The position numbers and the translations under genes were made by a program. From Ascidia mentula (Eukaryota; Chordata; Ascidiacea; Phlebobranchia; Ascidiidae), in assembly GCA_947561715.1 (NCBI GenBank), contig OX387203.1:13888001-13952000 (forward strand): 64,000 nucleotides of DNA. Direction: 5' to 3'. Positions 1-10,829 of this stretch are shown here, one piece after another. The notes beneath the pieces are model-generated. The model saw nothing but the letters and a program-made list of their open reading frames with translations, was not told where the DNA came from and ran no database searches. The first letter of the stretch is position 1, and each line of letters opens with the position of its first letter.

Positions 1-94
1 ATATTTTCCATTGGTGAGTATTTGCGCATGTCGTAAATGTCCATGTTACGTAAACATGTAAACGCAACAACTGCCACTGGTACATAAAGTGTGC

Positions 95-480
95 GTACAT
101 TGATGCAGATATTTGGCAACAGGAGCATCTCATAGCCATATGGGATATACTCGGACCTCAATATCTTAAACAACCATCAAAACAAGATTGCTTAAAAATT
201 GCAAAGGGAAAATAACTTGAATTTTTCCAATGCATTTGAGCAATGGACTTTATTGTGCTTTAAACAGTAGTATGTCATATAAATTTCAAATTTGTGCTTG
301 TGAATTTTGACTCTGGTCGCCACGGTGATTACTTAAAAAATACATAATAATGTTAAGTAGAGCGCGACGAGTTGTTGAAAATGCTTCGGCATTCTTGCTG
401 GCTGACCCCAAACTGATTGTTCAAGCATGTGTGCTACATCACTGTGTTAGTGGGGCTGGTTGTTAAGGCAGACTATATCA
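95..480 (+). pseudogene. Harbinger (PIF) transposase remnant in composite repeat copy 1
   Basis: Two short pieces of a PIF/Harbinger DDE transposase are visible. Around 130-215 the reading matches the family segment 'AIW-LGPQYLKQPS---LKIA', which lies just before the first catalytic Asp. Around 355-400 the frame gives 'RRVVENAF', the segment around the third acidic residue. The core between them is missing and frames are broken, so this is a fossil. The same two pieces recur at 47.6-48.1 kb with fewer breaks and in reverse at about 14.6-14.95 kb. No terminal inverted repeats could be assigned. A Harbinger origin is fairly secure because both pieces fit the family in order. Confidence 0.6.
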
Positions 481-796
481 AACTTTGTCAACATAAACAG
501 GACCTCAAATGTTTGTTCAAATTATTATGGTAATGAAGCACGGTTTGTTGTAATTACTTCAACTTCTTGGCAATGCAACATTCATGAAGTGCGTACTTCT
601 TATTTTTGGCAAATAATATTGTGTGTATTGTTGCAAAAATCTTGATACAACACTTTAAACCATTTTTTAGTGATCATCACATGATGATGTACAAGTATGT
701 GACTTGCAGTCAAATCTAACCAGAGAATTGAAAATATGACGGAGCAAACAAGAGACAGATTTGACACTTTTGGGGAATACCTGGTAGTGTCAATAC

Positions 797-1136
797 TAGT
801 GATGGGTTGCGCCGGATCCGGCCGGATAATACACTTAATTTTACCGGATAGTTGGGAAAGCAATTTTGTCCTAAAAGCGTACAAACAATTCGCAAATTAC
901 TCGTTTTTGGGACCCAGTCTGTTATACTCGCCGACGTAAGATTTTTTTGTTATTTGTTAAATAAATGCCCAAGTTGATTTGTTCCACTTATGACAGGCTA
1001 ACCTTAACATAGCATTTTTGCCATAATACACGAATCAGTGTTAACAAACTGCCGGATCCAAATTATCCGGCCGGATTTGATTAATAACTATCCGGATCCG
1101 GCCGGGCCGGATAATTTGGAACTGGGAACATCACTA
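797..1136. mobile_element. hAT-type MITE, copy A (8-bp target duplication)
   Basis: A 340-bp element begins TAGTGATG and ends CATCACTA. It is flanked by the exact 8-bp duplication GTCAATAC (789-796 and 1137-1144). An 8-bp duplication with TAGTG termini is the hAT signature. The interior is full of CCGGATCCGG/CCGGCCGGAT words near both ends and has no open frame. The related sequence at 14340-14372 on the other strand is the empty site, which confirms the boundaries. A second, 434-bp copy lies at 44270. Confidence 0.85.
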
Positions 1137-1271
1137 GTCAATACATACATGCAACCACATTACACAGGTTGTGCATGGAGATTACGAAGTTCAATTTTGT
1201 GTGAATTAGAGTTTCACCCAGGTTTTTGTATATTTAGCAGTACTGTGTTTTCGCGTTCTTCATTCTATTCA

Positions 1272-1404
1272 TATTTCAAGTCCGAGCTGCAGACAGGTGT
1301 ACACACTGTTTCGACCGTGGCACATGCTAGCTGTCACCAGCTGCACTCATGACCTTACAGGTCTTAACAGTGTGTACACCTGTCTGCAGCTCGGACTTGA
1401 AATA
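1272..1404. repeat. Perfect 39-bp inverted repeat (hairpin)
   Basis: Arms 1272-1310 and 1366-1404 are exact reverse complements, separated by a 55-base loop. The arms contain GAGCTGCAGACAGGTGTACA. Copy 2 of the repeat (14.14-14.21 kb) has an imperfect version. Copy 3 (near 48.68 kb) has only one arm, so the second arm was added in some lineages. Confidence 0.85.
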
Positions 1405-1983
1405 ATTTTACTTTTGTAGCAAATGATTTTGACCAGTGAAAACATGGATTGTTTTGTGCGTCGTGTCGCAGCAGTGTGCATTTGGCGTTGTTTCGAGCCC
1501 AGCAAATGACCTGATGAAGATGAAAAACAAGTCCTTGATGCAAGAAAAGTGCGCTTGAATGAATGTGTTATATTTCTGACCAGCTTGGACTCAACCAAGC
1601 AAGATGTCCCAAATTAATCCAAACAATTTGCCAATTTATGGGTGTGGTTGATTTACTGGACTCTAATAGGGCTGTATAAAACAAAACTCCGGTACAAAAA
1701 CATTACCACAGAATTTGTTTCCACTTTTTGGATTTGACTTTGTTATTATTCAGAAGAAAAGCCTCTACGTCAGCAGCTTTTTATTCATTTTTCAGCCTGG
1801 AAGCTGACGATGCCTGTTACACATTCTACGTGACAAGATAGGACAGATCCGTCTGGACCACCCAGCAAATAGGCTGCATTCTTATGGTCTTAATGACGTT
1901 TTTCTCTTAATCTTACAATGATTTCTTTGTTTGTTAATGATGAAACTGCATGTGTTATTCCTTCATGTATTCAGTGGTTAAAG

Positions 1984-2259
1984 CAGTGGTTCTCAAACTG
2001 TGGTACGCGTACCACTAGTGGTACGCGAGAGCTTTTCAAGTGGTACGCGATTTAGTCTACTCTATACAATTTGCCGCACTTTGCAGAAGCCAAAACCGCT
2101 GCAAATACATGATGTCGGTTTTTTTTATTGTGCATTTGGGACGCAATAGTATCAACGTGAAATTGTTGCACTGTTGAAGTAATTCTGACATCGTTTATTC
2201 AACTGTGCAACAATTTTACGTTGATACTATTGTGTCACAAATGCACAATAAAGAAATCC
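1984..2259. repeat. hAT-like terminal fragment followed by a long hairpin
   Basis: From 1984 the sequence CAGTGGTTCTCAAACT followed by GTGGTACGCGTACCAC is the typical outer end of a hAT/Charlie-type element. The matching opposite end was not found. At 2117-2259 two arms of about 62 bases (2117-2178 and 2198-2259) are near reverse complements around GTATCAACGT/ACGTTGATAC, which looks like a foldback or a MITE. There is no coding content. This block lies where the left arm of the large inverted duplication loses homology to the right arm. Confidence 0.55.
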
Positions 2260-2559
2260 AAGCAACTGGTGATATTGGCTAAATTGTTATTGATTGGTGT
2301 TATGTCATAACAGTTATGGTACACAGAATGCGTTATCGTACGAATTTACGCTTGGTTGCGCATGTCAACAAAGGACCGATGACTGCTGCTGTGCATATGT
2401 CCAATTGCAGATCAGTGATTTTAAAGTAAAGATGTGTCAAAATGATAAAGTACTACCTCTTATATGTGTTCAGTTGGTTTTGTTGTCTGCCATCATACAC
2501 AACGAAAAACGAAAACAAAGAAAAAGGTAAAATGTTTGAACAAAATGTTTTTTTGTTTT

Positions 2560-3767
2560 TTTAAATTATGGATGCGTCAAATATATAGACAACGACAAAA
2601 AGGCCAGTGGCTTAATTTAGTACCAGAGCTGGAAGCTGACCCAGAATTTTACTTAAAAATGTTTTCTTGAATTACTTGAAGTCAAACCATTGATTGCTAA
2701 GGTGAATACAAACTGGCGCGCACCAATATCCCCGGGACATAGATTGGCTATAACACTGAGGTAAGTTTATTTTACACATTATTTCTATTTCTTCAACATC
2801 AAATACCATTTTTGATTGTTGCCATTCACTAGGTACCTAGCCAGTGGAAATTCATTTTCGGACGTGGCACTTCAATTTCGTGTCAGTGAATCTTTGATCT
2901 GCAAAATTGTGCCTGAAACAAGTGCAGCAATTTGGACCGTGCTAAGGCCAAAAGTTCTCACTCCTCCAGCAAGTCACTCTGAATGGATGGAAATTGCAAA
3001 TGAATACCAAAACAAATGGCAGTTTCCAATGTGTATCGGAAGTATTAATGGGAAACATGTTACTACAAGCATTTTCACAGTATTGTCCTTCTTGGGAGTG
3101 TGTGATGCCAACTACCTTTTTACATTCGTGGACATTGGTCATTCCGGACGTTAGTGTCGCAGTACGATATACCGGTACTTATTGTTTGTGTCGTAGACCG
3201 ATCTTGTGTGTTCATCGTTAACGCCACCCTTTTGGCTAATACGTCTCACTCATTGAAATTCAAATACAGGTTTTCGATACTTGATGACGTCATAGTAACA
3301 AATTTATGACGTCATAATATAGCCGCCCCCCCCCCTGGAAAAATGAAAACTAGGCGCCTATGTGTATAGGTAAAATGATATTTGCATGTTTAAACAGCAG
3401 CTTAACCTTTCTATTTGCATAAAATGCCTTTGGTATTCTTGCTCAAAGATGGCGGGTAAATAGATCAACAATAATGGCAAACGTTGAAACTGCAACTCAA
3501 GTTGTCAAGGCTACTGTTGTTCTACATAACTGGTTGCAGAGCAAAAATTTAAAGAAGTCTATAGAAACTAGGGAATACATTGGTGCCAATGATGTTGACT
3601 ATGAAGTAAATGGTGAACTTGTTGAGGGAGCTTGGCGACAAGAGGAAACTGCATGTCTTCCCAAGATCAAAGATTTCACCACCATTCATTGTATGCAAGG
3701 CAGCAGCAGCCAGGGGGAAGTGTCTTGGCAGTACAACATAGTTTCACAGGGCACAACCCTTGATTAA
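2560..3767 (+). pseudogene. PIF/Harbinger transposase (HARBI1-like), broken
   Basis: This is a DDE transposase of the Harbinger family (DDE_Tnp_4). The N-terminal part is near 2570-2665 (the frame ends in 'DPEFYLKMF'). After a one-base frame break it continues to a GT-AG intron at about 2761-2831. The next exon carries 'RYLASGNSFSDVALQFRVS', then 'FPMCIGSINGKHV' with the first catalytic Asp region altered (GSING where the family has GAIDG), then 'GVCDANYLFTFVDIGHSGR' with the second Asp. A gap from 3154 to about 3450, including a run of C at 3327-3338, replaces the region of the third acidic residue. The end resumes at 3474 with 'QVVKATVVLHNWLQSKN', the usual Harbinger C-terminus. The altered first motif, frame break and deletion make it inactive. 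Its neighbour on the opposite strand is the MADF/Myb partner. Confidence 0.85.
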
Positions 3768-4052
3768 GACAGATTGCTTTTCTTTTTTGTTTATTGTTTT
3801 TTGTAATAAAAGAACAGTGAATGCATACTGAATGTTGGCATGTATAAAAATGCAAATTGAAGAGGTATTTGAAGGAAATGAAAGAACACTACAAATGAAT
3901 AGAACAGAATACTGGCAGTAAAATACTAAAGAAAGTGAACAGTGAAATGAAAAGAACAGTACCAATACTTGTGTTTCAGGTAAATTACAGTCAAACATGT
4001 GAAAAAGAACTGAAAACAGTTTGATACTTGCATATATACAGTTAATACAAAG

Positions 4053-5020
4053 CTATACAATCTCCGCACTTTCCTGCATCTCAACTTTGTCATAATCTGC
4101 CAATACTTCAGTAATGGCTACAAAAGCTTTATGCATGTTTTTTGGCATTGCACCCAGTCTTTGTTCATTAATTTTGGCATATTGAAATGCCATGGTACTT
4201 TGAGTTTTTTTTAGTTGTTCAGAAATCAAAGCATTGGTTGCGTGCAAAGTTTCACCCAATTGTTCCTATGCAAAATCATTGTAATTAAATGATATGAATT
4301 ATTTTACACATCCTCTTGCTAGGTTTAAACACTATTACCGATAGATCGACACCCGCAGCCTTCCTCCTTCTCTTTTTACCAACCGAACTGGGTGAACGAC
4401 CAGTTAATGCTTGTGGCTTTCGTTTTTTTGGTGTTTGTAAACCTTCAGGTGTACCAATTTCATGTACTTCAGACTGTTTACCTGAAGTATCAGGAATGAT
4501 AGCTAAAAAAATACAGGACCTTGTCTTAACAGTTTATTAACATGCTGTTGACTGTATTACCAATGTCTGCTGCCTCACAAAAAGCAGAGTAAACTTGTTG
4601 TTCTTCTGCTGTCAAAGTTGGGTCCTCTTGCAAAATGTTAGACTCAGTCCTAAACATGTAGTAAGTTCAGATACAACCAAACAAGTTTAATAATAATATT
4701 GCCTGCGATGCTTTGTATAATTGTCCAAAAACATCATTGATGAAAAGTATGGCCAGGTTGGTGTAGGTATGTAACCAGATCCACTTGGTCTCTCTGCTTC
4801 TTTCTTTTTGCGTACATACGGACGTATCTTTTTTTTTTTCTTTGGCACTTTTACCTTTCAAAGGCAGGCGAAAACATTATCTTTGCTTGGACAAATTGTA
4901 CAATTTTTGTTACCTGTTATACCACATGCTTTGCCAACTTTGAAATATGTTTTGGATCTTTGATAACATATAAATCTGGTCTTTCACGGACAAGTTCAAT
5001 CAGTTTTTCCTTACTATATT
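4053..5020 (-). pseudogene. MADF/Myb-SANT-like DNA-binding protein of a Harbinger element, broken
   Basis: Harbinger elements usually carry a second gene with a Myb/SANT-like (MADF) domain that brings the transposase to its DNA. Reading the minus strand from 5020, the first exon gives 'LIELVRERPDLYVIKDP', the MADF start, and a one-base break before 'KVGKACGIT'. After an apparent intron (GT after 'GIT') a second piece near 4815-4735 gives 'PSGSGYIPTPTWPYFSSM', the MADF end. The C-terminal piece (4259-4053) is a short helical tail starting 'GETLHATNALISEQL', the multimerisation-type end typical of these proteins. It converges on the transposase at 2560-3767, as expected for one element. Several frame breaks are present. 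Confidence 0.7.
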
Positions 5021-5202
5021 ACATTTTAGGGGCCTACTAAGTATACCAGTTGTTATGCAATTGTAACAGCTATTATTACTGATAATCACTGCCTCACAAA
5101 AGATATTTAACCAAAAAAAGAGTAAAAAATCAACTGTTGATCTCAAAATTACCATTTTAACCTTTCAAGTATGTAAAAATATTACAAAAACCTACTTACA
5201 GC

Positions 5203-5445
5203 AACAAAATCGCATGCGTACGTGCGTAAAAATCAAACATGTTTGATCGCGTCGGATGGCCCTGCGTTAACGCATGGTTCGCAAGTTTCGGACGTTACGC
5301 ATTCTGTGTAAAGACGCCGTCGGAAGGCGACGGACCGAATTTTTACGCGCGTATGCGCTTACGGACGAAAACGGACCGAAACGCATCCTGTGTACAGCCA
5401 CCTTTAACGCATTGCGCACGTACGCATGCGATTTTGTTGCCTATA
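5203..5445. mobile_element. MITE with long terminal inverted repeats
   Basis: The termini GCAACAAAATCGCATGCGTA (5203-) and its reverse complement (ending 5445) bracket a 243-bp GC-rich interior with several ACGCAT/ATGCGT words. The same terminus is seen once at 13486, but there only one end and part of the interior (to about 13580) survive. The interior has no credible gene. It could be a non-autonomous Harbinger-type element because a Harbinger lies just upstream, but the target duplication is not clear. Confidence 0.6.
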
Positions 5446-8130
5446 TAACATGACCAACTGTGTATTTGTATTGTTTGAAAAACTGCCAGATTGGATATGA
5501 AGACAACAAACAGCAATTTATGATTATAAAAAGTAACTATTTTGCTTTTTGTAATTTATTTGCAGTGACACTTCCTGTGATCACAAAGACGTTTGTAGTT
5601 TCAACGTCGGAGAGAGCACTGATAAAAGGCGGTGTGGGGGACCTTTCGGTGTTTTAAAACTTAAATTCAGGTGCGGAAATTTAGTTTTAAACTATCTTTG
5701 GCCAGCACTTGCCGCACAGACGATTGAATGCTGCGGTTGACAGCTTTCCAAATTATGTCGCAATTCTGACTATTTCAACGACTTTGCCAGGGATTTTATT
5801 GCACAAAAATGTTTGGGGGCAAAATTGTCTGGATTTTAGAAGGAATGCACGGATGAGATTAACCACGGATTCAAATTTATTTGGACCAAAAATAGAACAA
5901 CACTTGATGAAGGCACTTCGGCTTTGTGGATAAAAATCTCTGTCACAACACATTAATGTAAATATGATGATGTTCACCTGCAATTATGCACAACGTCATA
6001 TTAACAAACATGTGTAGCAAATATGCAAGAATTTGATGCAACTAGACCACAATAATTTCGTTATGACCCATTTTGAGAGTTTAGTCTTTACTAAACCTCA
6101 TATAATTGGAATCTCAAAAACACAGCAACCAACATATCTTTACATTGATATGCTGTTAAAACAATGGTTTACCGTAAAAATGTCCGGTACAAAATTTTGT
6201 GGATTTCAGTTGACCTAAAACAGAAAACAATGGTAATTGGAATAATCTACCAACACCCGGATCACAACATAATTTTTTTACATTCTTGGAGACTTCAACA
6301 TAGACATTTTATGGGCTCCACACATTAACACGGTCTGCAAAAAATAGCTAACAACATCGCTATTATGTACAAGCTTAGGCACCGCATAAGGCGTACGAAG
6401 TACTGCGCCTAGTAACCAAGAACCAAAATTTTGCCTATTCATTTAATGCATCAACTACAACTTGGAAATTTCTTACATAAATACAAAAAATGAACGTTGG
6501 CAACCAGAAGTCACACAAACCACAAATATGTGCGTCAACGGAATTGGGCAAAAAAGACCTAAATTAGAAAGGCGTAGAAATATGGAACAATATTCCAGAA
6601 AAACATAATAAAGTTCAGTTTGGCCGGATTCCTTCTCGATTCAGAGGGGAGATATAAACACATCTCTAGGATTGTTATAGTTCAACCAGACGCGCCACGC
6701 AATCAATCAAAAACTTGCCGACAGCACGTGCCTAGAAAATGTGTTCACAACGTTTAATGTCTTCTGTTTACGCAACAAACATAATTGCTTTTTTTGGGGG
6801 GCATAAATAAATTGAAGTTTCTTGTTTAATTTTCGCATCGGTTTGGAAACTTGACCGTCATGAAAGACTCGGGTATGGGAAACTCATTGCTATCTGCATT
6901 ATTTGTATAAAACCCCATTACGCACTACTGTTTCTCGCATAGTCTTTACTTAAATACTAAAATATAGAGAGAAATGCGTACTGTTGAACGACAAGTACCA
7001 ATATATCACTTCAGGCTGTTTGCTGCCAGAATCAACAGGGATTTCTGTCACTTCTCATAAAACAAACTTTGCTACTTTACGTTACGAAGACGAAACATTT
7101 TCAAATGCGCTGTGAATATGTTGGCGTTTTTTTGTTTAGCTATTGTAACGTGATTTTACGTTACATGTCAACTTAAGGTTGCATGACCACTTGTCATTTT
7201 GGCGTCTCTTCAAAGTGTAGCGATAGCAACAGCTGTTCCTTCATGTCCTTTGATTTAACAGCGATTTGGTCGCTTTGAGAGTTTAAGTTTTCCCATGTGA
7301 CTGTCTTTTATCGTCTTTCAGTAACCGACCTTTCTTCCGTGTCCGCTGACCTTCGCTTTCTTTCGTCGTCCTTCTTTTCACAACACTTCGATCACTTTGT
7401 TTCTCTTCGATTTAAATAATGTAACTTTCCGTGTGCGTTTAGCTGAGGGCCGAGGCAGGGCAGCTGTACTGTGCTCATCTCAGTTCATTGGTTCTGTTCA
7501 ATTTTGTCTGAGCGTTTGGGCGCAAATTCACTCAGTTTGGCGTTGGTATAATTGCGCATGTTAATTTCGTGTCCAAAATTGTTAATGGAAATAAATATTG
7601 TTGGAATGTTTGCATCAAGTTCAATTAAAATCAGGTTAGGAAAACACAACAATTCACGTGCGATCTTATTGTTAAGTACTGGCAACAGCTATGTACCCTG
7701 TTAGCCAAACCACTATACATCAAATAACACTTTCTGTAATATCTTTTATACCCTTCTCTGCCAAGCAATACAAACAGACTGATATTTAAATTGAGTGGGA
7801 TATCTGCAACATAAATTAGTGTGAACTTTTCATGAAAAAATGTTTAAATGAACAACAAAAATCATACATACACTGTGTAACAAGCCATGGAGTCGAAAAT
7901 GATTTGACCAACCTTTTTACGAATATGTCGTGATATTTTTTGGTTTGTTTGTTATGTTTCAGATATGTATGCAGGAAAGTTTGGCTTTGCTGGTATGTGC
8001 ATCCCCATGTGCTATGCTCTCTGTGATGCACCGAAATAGCATATTTAAATATTTCTAGCTGTTGCCCTTGTATGCAACAAGGATAATTGACAATAATATT
8101 GCCAGAAATGTTATATTTCCTCATTTTAAC
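5446..8130. repeat. Left inner arm of the large inverted duplication
   Basis: This stretch is the reverse complement, with scattered indels, of about 10.83-13.48 kb. Examples are the block near 5830-5990 against 12790-12980, the block near 6905-7115 against 11420-11640 (GGGATTTCTGTCACTTCTCA against TGAGAAGTGACAGAAATCCC), and 7740-8050 against 10840-11160. There is no coherent coding content: the open frames here are short and differ between the arms. A private insertion at about 7150-7690 is partly shared with 49.2-49.4 kb. Confidence 0.8.
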
Positions 8131-8499
8131 AGTAGTTTCTGTTGAGGTATATTTATTGTTTCAGATTCACAAAACTACAGTAATCCTTTATCTTCATTTC
8201 ATGCCATCTTTAATCCAAATACGACAGATTTGGAAGTTTTTAAAACTGCCAGATTATTAAATTAAAAAATTGTAATTAACTTTTACCAATTATGCATAAA
8301 CCGAGGTTTAATAAAAAAGGCACGGGGCCTACTTGTCCATCTTATAATGTACTGTCTGGAAAATGTTGTTACCCAATTCGACGACTGCTTGTATACCCAA
8401 ACATCAGGTATAATTACCGGAGAATTACTCGGTATCTGTGCCAAACATTGCTTTGCATTATATCATTCAGCTGTGCGCTACTACCATTCATAAACACGC

Positions 8500-9371
8500 A
8501 ATGCTGCTAAAATGATTCATTGACGACATAATCTGGGTCTCTGCAAGTCTAGGTGATGCCAAAGCAGTGCAGGAAAAACTCAAAAAGACGTTTGCCAGTT
8601 TCAACCTGTTGCTCGCACAGCCCAAGGAGGAGCACTGGAATTCCTAGATGTCCTCCATGTGACTTCAGTTGACACTGAAATAGGTTTCATCACAAAAGAC
8701 TTCGTGAAACCGACGGCCTTGGGAAAACGGTTCTTCAGTGGGTTATCGCACCACCCCCCTTGTGTGTTTAAATCACTTGTGTTCGCAGAAGCAGTACGTA
8801 TGCGCCGCTTAAACAAGGTAAACAGGGACTTCATCCACAGCCTTGAACGGTTGAAGCAGAAATGTCTACGGTCCCATTTCCCCAAGAAGATGACATCAGA
8901 TGTCATAGCAGCAGCGGCCAGCTGGAAACGACGGTTTGGCCCCGCAACATGCAAACAGAAATCCCACACAAGGCCACGGCTTTTCCAAAGATATTACAAC
9001 TCTCCACAAAGGAAAGAGATCTCAAACCCTGCAGCTTCCGTCATCTTTAAGCGACCAAAAACTCTTGGGGCCATTTAACAAACCACCGTGTCCGTGTACT
9101 CGGAAACATACAGGCTGATGGGTATTCTCGGCCTTGCGGAAAATGCGCATTATGCGGCGGCCGAAAGAATTTCAAGACAATGGTTTACTCTCCCACCCGT
9201 ATCACCATCCCTCTACGACAAAAACTTACATGCAAGAATTATGGTATCTACCTTTTTGGCCAAACAAAAAATCGTTTAAGCACGAGGTGGAATTTAAACA
9301 CCCCATCTTATTCAAAAATGAACCAGACATTTCACAAAGTCCACGAACCCAAACAAAGGCGTAGCACGCCG
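8500..9371 (+). pseudogene. Penelope-like reverse transcriptase with GIY-YIG endonuclease, truncated and frame-broken
   Basis: The 5' part of the reverse transcriptase is absent. From 8517 one frame gives 'FIDDIIWV', matching the catalytic (Y/F)xDD region. After a break, 8637-9077 gives 'EFLDVLHVTSVDTEIGF' and a long basic segment with 'RMRRLNKVNRDFIHSLERLK', as in the Penelope thumb and linker. At 9135-9185 the third frame has 'PCGKCALCGG', the Cys-rich linker before the nuclease. 'LTCKNYGIYL' followed by 'FGQTKNRLSTRW' is the GIY-YIG endonuclease with the piece between GIY and GQT shortened. The Penelope assignment rests on this order of RT, zinc linker and GIY-YIG. The last frame is open to a splice donor at 9372 and continues into the next feature. 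The element sits in the loop between the arms of the large inverted duplication. Confidence 0.7.
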
Positions 9372-9807
9372 GTAAGATAAAGCACATTATAAACCGCACA
9401 TAATTTTCATTGTTTTTAACTGAGTTGCTAAAATTATTTTTAGAAAATCAAAGGAGATACAAATACTGTTGAAGTGGACGTTCACCACAGCCAGGACAGC
9501 GGAAGTATCACCAAAAAAGTATGTTGGGCTTCATGTGGAGCTGCTTGAGTTCTAACAAAACATGTTTTACTTTTGCGCTTTTTTACCAGGTGGATGATCA
9601 AGATTTAAAAGCTGCTAGTGACCAAATAATCGACGAACCGAAAAAGGTTTTAATCAAGTTAAAATGCAGTAGAAAGCTATGACGAAAACTCTGATTTTCA
9701 CATTCTTTGCCCAAAATGTTGTTTTTCAGATGGACGTTGGGCTACAGGAACACAAGATGGCGCCAACCACTGTTTTCTTAGGCGAAAAGTTATTTATAAA
9801 TCCATAG
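9372..9807 (+). CDS. Three short phase-0 exons continuing the GIY-YIG frame
   Basis: Downstream of the GIY-YIG frame the sequence splits into exons with clean borders. Intron 1 is 9372-9443 (GTAAGA...TTTTTAG), exon 9444-9518 (25 codons, starting KIKGDTNTVEVDVH). Intron 2 is 9519-9589 (GTATGT...TTACCAG), exon 9590-9646 (19 codons, starting VDDQDLKAASDQ). Intron 3 is 9647-9729 (GTTTTA...TTTCAG), exon 9730-9807 (25 codons plus TAG, ending VFLGEKLFINP). All three introns are phase 0, 71-83 bp long, and the frame stays open to the stop. The product of these exons is acidic and polar and I recognise no domain. It may be the true C-terminus of an intron-bearing Penelope-like element, or exons of an unrelated gene fused by insertion. 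The intron coordinates are inferred from splice consensus and frame only. Confidence 0.5.
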
Positions 9808-10491
9808 TGAGCACAATTGCACAAGCCATGTAACTGCGAGAGTTGTTGGCCTCACGTTTCGTAGCTGTAGAATGGAATATCGTCAAGTAGGATTGTGGCA
9901 ATAATAAATATTTGTGTGATGTCATGTCAAAGACAGAAATGGGAAGTTTTATAAATGTCCATGTGAATCTTTTAAGTTTTATTATTTGTTTCACACAAAA
10001 AATTATTTCCAGCAAGCAATGTGTTTTGCATGTAAACAGTGTTTGCATGCCTTATCATAATGGTTGTTGTGGTGCTGTGCCCTGTTTACATTACCAGTAA
10101 ATTGTAAACATTCCTCGCGGTCTGTTTGCGCTTTGCGGCAAAATCACCTCATCAACCAATTACATTTCTGCCAGGGGCACTTGCTCACATGCCTTAATTT
10201 TTCGTTCACTACGATTGGGTTGAAATGTTTTCGCCTTCTGTTTTCATCTTTTCTTGTTGTTTGAATATGTAAATACCTCCACCTCGATAACCGCCTACGG
10301 TTTAAAGCTGTTCACTGCACATGTTTACGGCGTAATTAGACTGCTATCAGGACGGGAAAAACAAAAATTATTGTTATGACAGAGAGGAAGAAGAGGTTGT
10401 TTCAGATAGATGGGTGGCAAATAATGAGGTGTACTACATTCCCCAGGCAGCAAACACAGTGAGGTGAAGGGTTCAAGCAATTCTAGGAAAT
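9808..10491. other. No gene recognised
   Basis: AT-rich sequence without a convincing frame. Short open stretches on either strand lack family similarity. It forms part of the loop between the arms of the large inverted duplication. Confidence 0.5.
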
Positions 10492-10603
10492 GATTGGAGA
10501 AAATTTCCTTTAGTTTTGTTTGGTCAACTATTCAGTGCGTGGGGGTAGATTGGAGAAAATTTCCTTTAGTTTTGTTTGGTCAACTATTCAGTGCGTGGGG
10601 GTA
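10492..10603. repeat. 56-bp tandem duplication
   Basis: Two adjacent, essentially identical 56-base units start at 10492 and 10548 (unit start GATTGGAGAAAATTTCCTTT). They give two in-frame copies of the same peptide start about 56 bases apart. The related sequence at 49.9 kb has no such duplication. Confidence 0.8.
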
Positions 10604-10810
10604 AACTGGGCAATCAGGGGGAGTGTCGCACAGTCTGTGGATCAAATGCCGAAATACGGGTGGAAAGAGATTTCCTTTTTATTATTGAAAACCGTTCTTT
10701 GTTCAGTATTGTTGTATTTTCAAAATTTACAGTGATGTTCCCGAGATCCGGATGTATGATAGGATTAGATCCAATCCAGCACATGTTTGTTTGTGGATGT
10801 CAAAATTAGT
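10604..10810 (+). repeat. Segment conserved with 49684-49935 (reverse strand)
   Basis: A frame here and a minus-strand frame at 49684-49935 encode nearly the same peptide (both contain 'VMFPRSGC-IGLDPIQHMF'), with mostly single substitutions and one internal length difference. The frame is open in both copies, which is mild evidence of past coding, but no family is recognised. A shorter echo (GATCCAATCCAGCACAT) occurs at 21233. It marks the inner end of the repeated family. Confidence 0.5.
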
Positions 10811-10829
10811 TTAAAATATGCTGTTTTGG

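Larger units (their letters stand above)
1..1620 (+). repeat. Composite repeat, copy 1 (left outer arm)
   Basis: This stretch is one of three diverged copies of the same repeat. It matches the reverse complement of about 13.7-15.1 kb and the direct strand of about 47.5-48.98 kb. Shared landmarks are the block with the word GGGATATACTCGGACCTCAA near 140, the block GACGGAGC(A/C)AACA near 738, and a block near 1435-1600 carrying AAAACATGGATTG. The copy is cut by the window edge and by a small hAT-type insertion at 797. The shared content includes remnants of a Harbinger transposase. The rest is not recognisable as coding. Confidence 0.8.
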
